Below, piece by piece: positions 7,025 to 8,856 of a stretch of 8,856 nt of DNA. The stretch comes from Verrucomicrobia bacterium UBA1263 (GTDB taxonomy: Bacteria; Verrucomicrobiota; Verrucomicrobiia; Limisphaerales; UBA1412). Numbering within the stretch: position 1 is the stretch's first letter; each line of letters starts with the position of its first letter. Both the position numbers and the translations under genes were made by a program. The notes below the pieces were generated by a model. That model was not told where the DNA came from and ran no database searches. It was given only the letters and a program-made list of their open reading frames with translations. Location: contig DBVN01000087.1 in the NCBI GenBank assembly GCA_002308515.1, forward strand, positions 1 to 8,856. The letters are read 5' to 3'.

Positions 7025-7038
7025 CGGTTCTCCAACCG
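7025..7038 (-). promoter_or_regulatory. pgi ribosome-binding site in a hairpin loop
   Basis: Minus-strand CGGTT / AACCG pair around the four-base loop GGAG, which is the only Shine-Dalgarno-like sequence before pgi (ten bases from ATG 7019). The five-base-pair stem would display the binding site in its loop. A weak stem of this size can be fortuitous. Confidence 0.35.
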
Positions 7039-7133
7039 GCCGCAAAATATCACAAAATTCACCGTAAGTGGAGATTTTTTATTTTTCCGGACGCATAAGA
7101 ATGATACCCTGAGCGCCGGTGGACGGTCAACCG

Positions 7134-7967
7134 ATGGAAGAAATCAAAGAACTGTGTATCATCGCCGGCAATCGAAATCTGCCTTTCGTTGTCGCGGAAC
7201 AAGCCCGCAAGGCAGGCATGGAACGTATTACGGCCATTGCCTTTGACGGAGAGACGGATCCGCGGATGTCGGAAGCGGTAGATGAGATCCGATGGGTCAA
7301 AGTCGGCCAGGTCAGCAAGACCTTGCGCGCGATGAAGGATATGGGCGTGAAATACTGTGTCATGGCAGGACAGGTCGCGCCGTCGAATCTTTTCCATATC
7401 CGTCCGGATCTGCGTGGTGTGATGATCCTGATGAAACTTAAAAAACGCAACGCCCACACGATCTTCGGTGCGATAGGGGACGAGCTGGAAAAGGAGGGGA
7501 TCACCCTGATTTCCGCCGTGCCCTGGCTGAGACCTGTCATGCCGGGAGAAGGTTTCACCGCCGGAGTCACCCCGTCCGATCAAGTGCGCTCGGATGCCGA
7601 ATACGGCTTTGAGATCGCGAAAGCCATCTCCAAACTGGAGATCGGCCAGACCGTTGTCGTAAAAGAAGGAACCACCTTAGCCGTAGAAGGTTGGGAAGGA
7701 ACAGACGCCTGCATCAGCCGCGGAGGCGAACTCTCCGGAGGGAAGGGGGCCGTTGTCGTAAAAGTCGCTCGCCTGAATCACGATATGAGGTTCGACATAC
7801 CCTGCGTGGGGATGAAGACCCTGGAGAACTGCAAAGGCAAAGGCATCTGCGCCATCGTCTTTGAGGCGAATAAGACCCTCCTGCTGGATCAGCCGGAAAT
7901 CTGTTCCTACGCCAAAAAAATCGGCATCACTCTGATGAGCTTCAGTAAACCCGAAGCACGCCCGTAA
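7134..7967 (+). CDS. lpxI: UDP-2,3-diacylglucosamine pyrophosphatase LpxI (DUF1009 family)
   Basis: LpxI cleaves UDP-2,3-diacylglucosamine to lipid X (2,3-diacylglucosamine 1-phosphate) and UMP, the fourth step of lipid A synthesis. It replaces the unrelated LpxH, at the cytoplasmic face of the inner membrane. The 277-residue length fits the family (about 270-285). The N-terminal domain opens with IIAGNRNLPFVVAEQARKAG. The C-terminal catalytic domain shows VVVKEGTTLAVEGWEGTD (about 174-191), then SR, a VVVK block and HDMRFDIPCVG (about 216-226), whose aspartates match the conserved D.R.DLP active-site motif. A GTG at 7119 would add five residues; an in-frame TGA at 7110 prevents further extension. 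ATG 7134 is preferred because GGTGGA lies ten bases upstream. It is divergent from pgi (start codons 114 bases apart) and convergent with the small gene at 7969. Confidence 0.95.
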   Translation: MEEIKELCIIAGNRNLPFVVAEQARKAGMERITAIAFDGETDPRMSEAVDEIRWVKVGQVSKTLRAMKDMGVKYCVMAGQVAPSNLFHIRPDLRGVMILMKLKKRNAHTIFGAIGDELEKEGITLISAVPWLRPVMPGEGFTAGVTPSDQVRSDAEYGFEIAKAISKLEIGQTVVVKEGTTLAVEGWEGTDACISRGGELSGGKGAVVVKVARLNHDMRFDIPCVGMKTLENCKGKGICAIVFEANKTLLLDQPEICSYAKKIGITLMSFSKPEARP

Positions 7968-7968
7968 C

Positions 7969-8148
7969 TCATTTCAACGGCAAAAGCGGCTGCTCCTGTT
8001 CCAAACGAGGCACCTCCGGGATCGTGGCTTCTTCGATCGCTTTGAATATCTGCTCGAACCACCAGCGGGCCTGACTTTTGGTCGCGCGCGGTTCTCTTTT
8101 TGTCTTTCTGTTCGTCACCGATGTGAAAAGTAATTGTTGTCTTTCCAT
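7969..8148 (-). CDS. Small basic protein of 59 residues, unrecognised
   Basis: The ATG at 8148 has a good ribosome-binding sequence (AAGGA, nine bases upstream); a TTG at 8166 would extend it by six residues but is less likely. The first half is rich in K and R (NRKTKREPRATKSQ). The middle, ARWWFEQIFKAIEEA, has the pattern of an amphipathic helix with two tryptophans. The tail is proline-rich (IPEVPRLEQEQPLLPLK). There is no signal peptide or membrane segment. The family is not recognised and no function is assigned; nucleic-acid or ribosome binding would fit the charge but is only a guess. Its stop is one base from that of lpxI on the other strand, so each transcript's 3' end must overlap the other gene. 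Support comes from the ribosome site and protein-like composition. Confidence 0.55.
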   Translation of the reverse strand: MERQQLLFTSVTNRKTKREPRATKSQARWWFEQIFKAIEEATIPEVPRLEQEQPLLPLK

Positions 8149-8188
8149 ATAACGCTTTCCTTTCAAAAGCGGGTCTATTTTTCCACAA

Positions 8189-8227
8189 GGGCTAGGACAT
8201 CTATAGTCCTACCCCAAAAAATTTTTT
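8189..8227. terminator. Strong hairpin, possible lpxI terminator or leader element of the small gene
   Basis: GGGCTAGGAC and GTCCTACCCC (8189-8198 and 8206-8215) pair in nine of ten positions, with a C-C mismatch, around a seven-base loop. On the plus strand the stem is followed by six A and then six T (8222-8227), which could end lpxI transcripts. On the minus strand it would sit in the leader of the 59-residue gene. There, TTGGTC (8246-8251) and TAAAAA (8223-8228), 17 bases apart, could be its promoter, with transcription starting at the GGGG of the stem. The role is undecided. Confidence 0.45.
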
Positions 8228-8306
8228 AAAATTTTTAAATTTTCCGACCAAGGGATTTGTTTCTTGATTCCTTCGGAGAATAAGAATACCTTTATCCACG
8301 CAGAGT

Positions 8307-8856
8307 GTGAAATCTGAACAGACAACATTGACACGCGGGCTTCTCTTTTTCGCAGTGAAAGAGGAAGCGGCTCCATTGGACAAATGGCTCTGGCATCATG
8401 GATGGAAAGTCACCCTTTCTCCGCAGGGCAGGGGAGAGATCGACTATACCCGTGAAGGCCGCGTTCTGCGCCGGATCCTGACCGGCATGGGCCGGGAGAA
8501 AGCCGCGGAAGTTTCAGAAAAAGCCCTCAGCGATTTCACGCCGGACTTTGTTCTTACCTGCGGTTTCGCCGGAGCGCTCAATCCCGCTTTGAAGATCGGC
8601 AGCGCGGTTTGGGACACGAATCCATCGGCCAAAGAAAATCCGGTCCTGCTCGCTTCTTTTCCCACGGTGAAAAGGAGCCGGCCGGTTTTTCTCTGCGCGG
8701 AAAAAACCATCCGCTCTTCGGAAGAAAAATCTTATCTCTTTCAACAGACCGGTTATCAGGCCGTGGAAATGGAATCCGGCATCATCATGGAACTTTGCGC
8801 CGCCCGCCGGATCCCTTGTGTGACGTTCCGAACGATCTCCGATTCAGCGCGGCAGG
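8307..8856 (+). CDS. Nucleoside phosphorylase / nucleosidase family protein (3' end outside window)
   Basis: This is a 183-residue N-terminal part of a PNP/UDP phosphorylase superfamily enzyme, which splits N-glycosidic bonds of nucleosides. The motifs are LLFFAVKEEAAPL at the N-terminus (about 12-24), the turn LTCGFAGALNPALKIGSAV (83-101), AVEMES (152-157), which in the family contacts the ribose, and TISDSA (176-181), whose aspartate (D179) matches the catalytic acid. The AVEMES...ISD pattern resembles methylthioadenosine/S-adenosylhomocysteine nucleosidase, futalosine hydrolase and the hopanoid-associated HpnG; the part seen cannot tell them apart. The start is uncertain: GTG 8307 or TTG 8328 (nearer to the usual family N-terminus), neither with a good ribosome site. 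The next in-frame GTG, about 8352, would cut into the conserved first strand. A stop at 8265 bounds the frame. Confidence 0.85.
   Translation, partial: MKSEQTTLTRGLLFFAVKEEAAPLDKWLWHHGWKVTLSPQGRGEIDYTREGRVLRRILTGMGREKAAEVSEKALSDFTPDFVLTCGFAGALNPALKIGSAVWDTNPSAKENPVLLASFPTVKRSRPVFLCAEKTIRSSEEKSYLFQQTGYQAVEMESGIIMELCAARRIPCVTFRTISDSARQ

Noticed and set aside
7059..7583. Minus-strand open frame of 174 codons
   Set aside because: It is antisense to lpxI, whose conserved motifs leave no doubt about the coding strand, and its His/Arg-rich product looks like a shadow.
8444..8744. Minus-strand open frames of 88 and 76 codons at the right end
   Set aside because: They are antisense to the nucleoside phosphorylase-family gene, whose AVEMES and ISD motifs fix the plus strand as coding.

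Overview
The window most resembles chromosomal DNA of a diderm (Gram-negative) bacterium. LpxI implies lipopolysaccharide. The pairing of LpxI with a cyanobacterial-type phosphoglucose isomerase and a right-handed beta-helix protein carrying an anchor-Q-like motif and YDG repeats points to the PVC group (Lentisphaerota/Verrucomicrobiota-like). That taxonomic placement is inference. Three parS centromere sites show that this is probably origin-proximal chromosome.

Layout: (1) bases 1-2945, minus strand: N-terminal 981 residues of a very large secreted surface protein, running off the left edge. It has a signal peptide, a beta-helix domain with GGA(I) rungs ending in a YDIGAYQ motif, then an MBG-like segment and six YDG repeats of exactly 84 codons. 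(2) 2946-3135: its leader, with a plausible sigma-70 promoter, a hairpin, a duplicated start-codon motif, and the terminator of the next gene. (3) 3136-5028, minus: mnmG (tRNA U34 modification). (4) 5029-5405: gene-poor AT-rich spacer with three parS-type palindromes and the pgi terminator. (5) 5406-7019, minus: pgi. (6) 7134-7967, plus: lpxI, divergent from pgi. (7) 7969-8148, minus: an unrecognised 59-residue protein gene whose stop lies one base from the lpxI stop. (8) 8149-8306: AT-rich spacer with a strong hairpin. (9) 8307-8856, plus: a nucleoside phosphorylase/nucleosidase-family gene cut by the right edge.

The genes do not form one pathway. pgi supplies hexose phosphates, which lead to the UDP-GlcNAc that feeds lipid A synthesis, where LpxI acts. 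mnmG is translational housekeeping and often sits beside parAB and oriC, which fits the parS cluster here although parAB is not in the window. The most notable observations are the parS cluster, the phase-perfect repeat array, the duplicated start signal of the surface gene, and a leader motif shared by two unrelated minus-strand genes.
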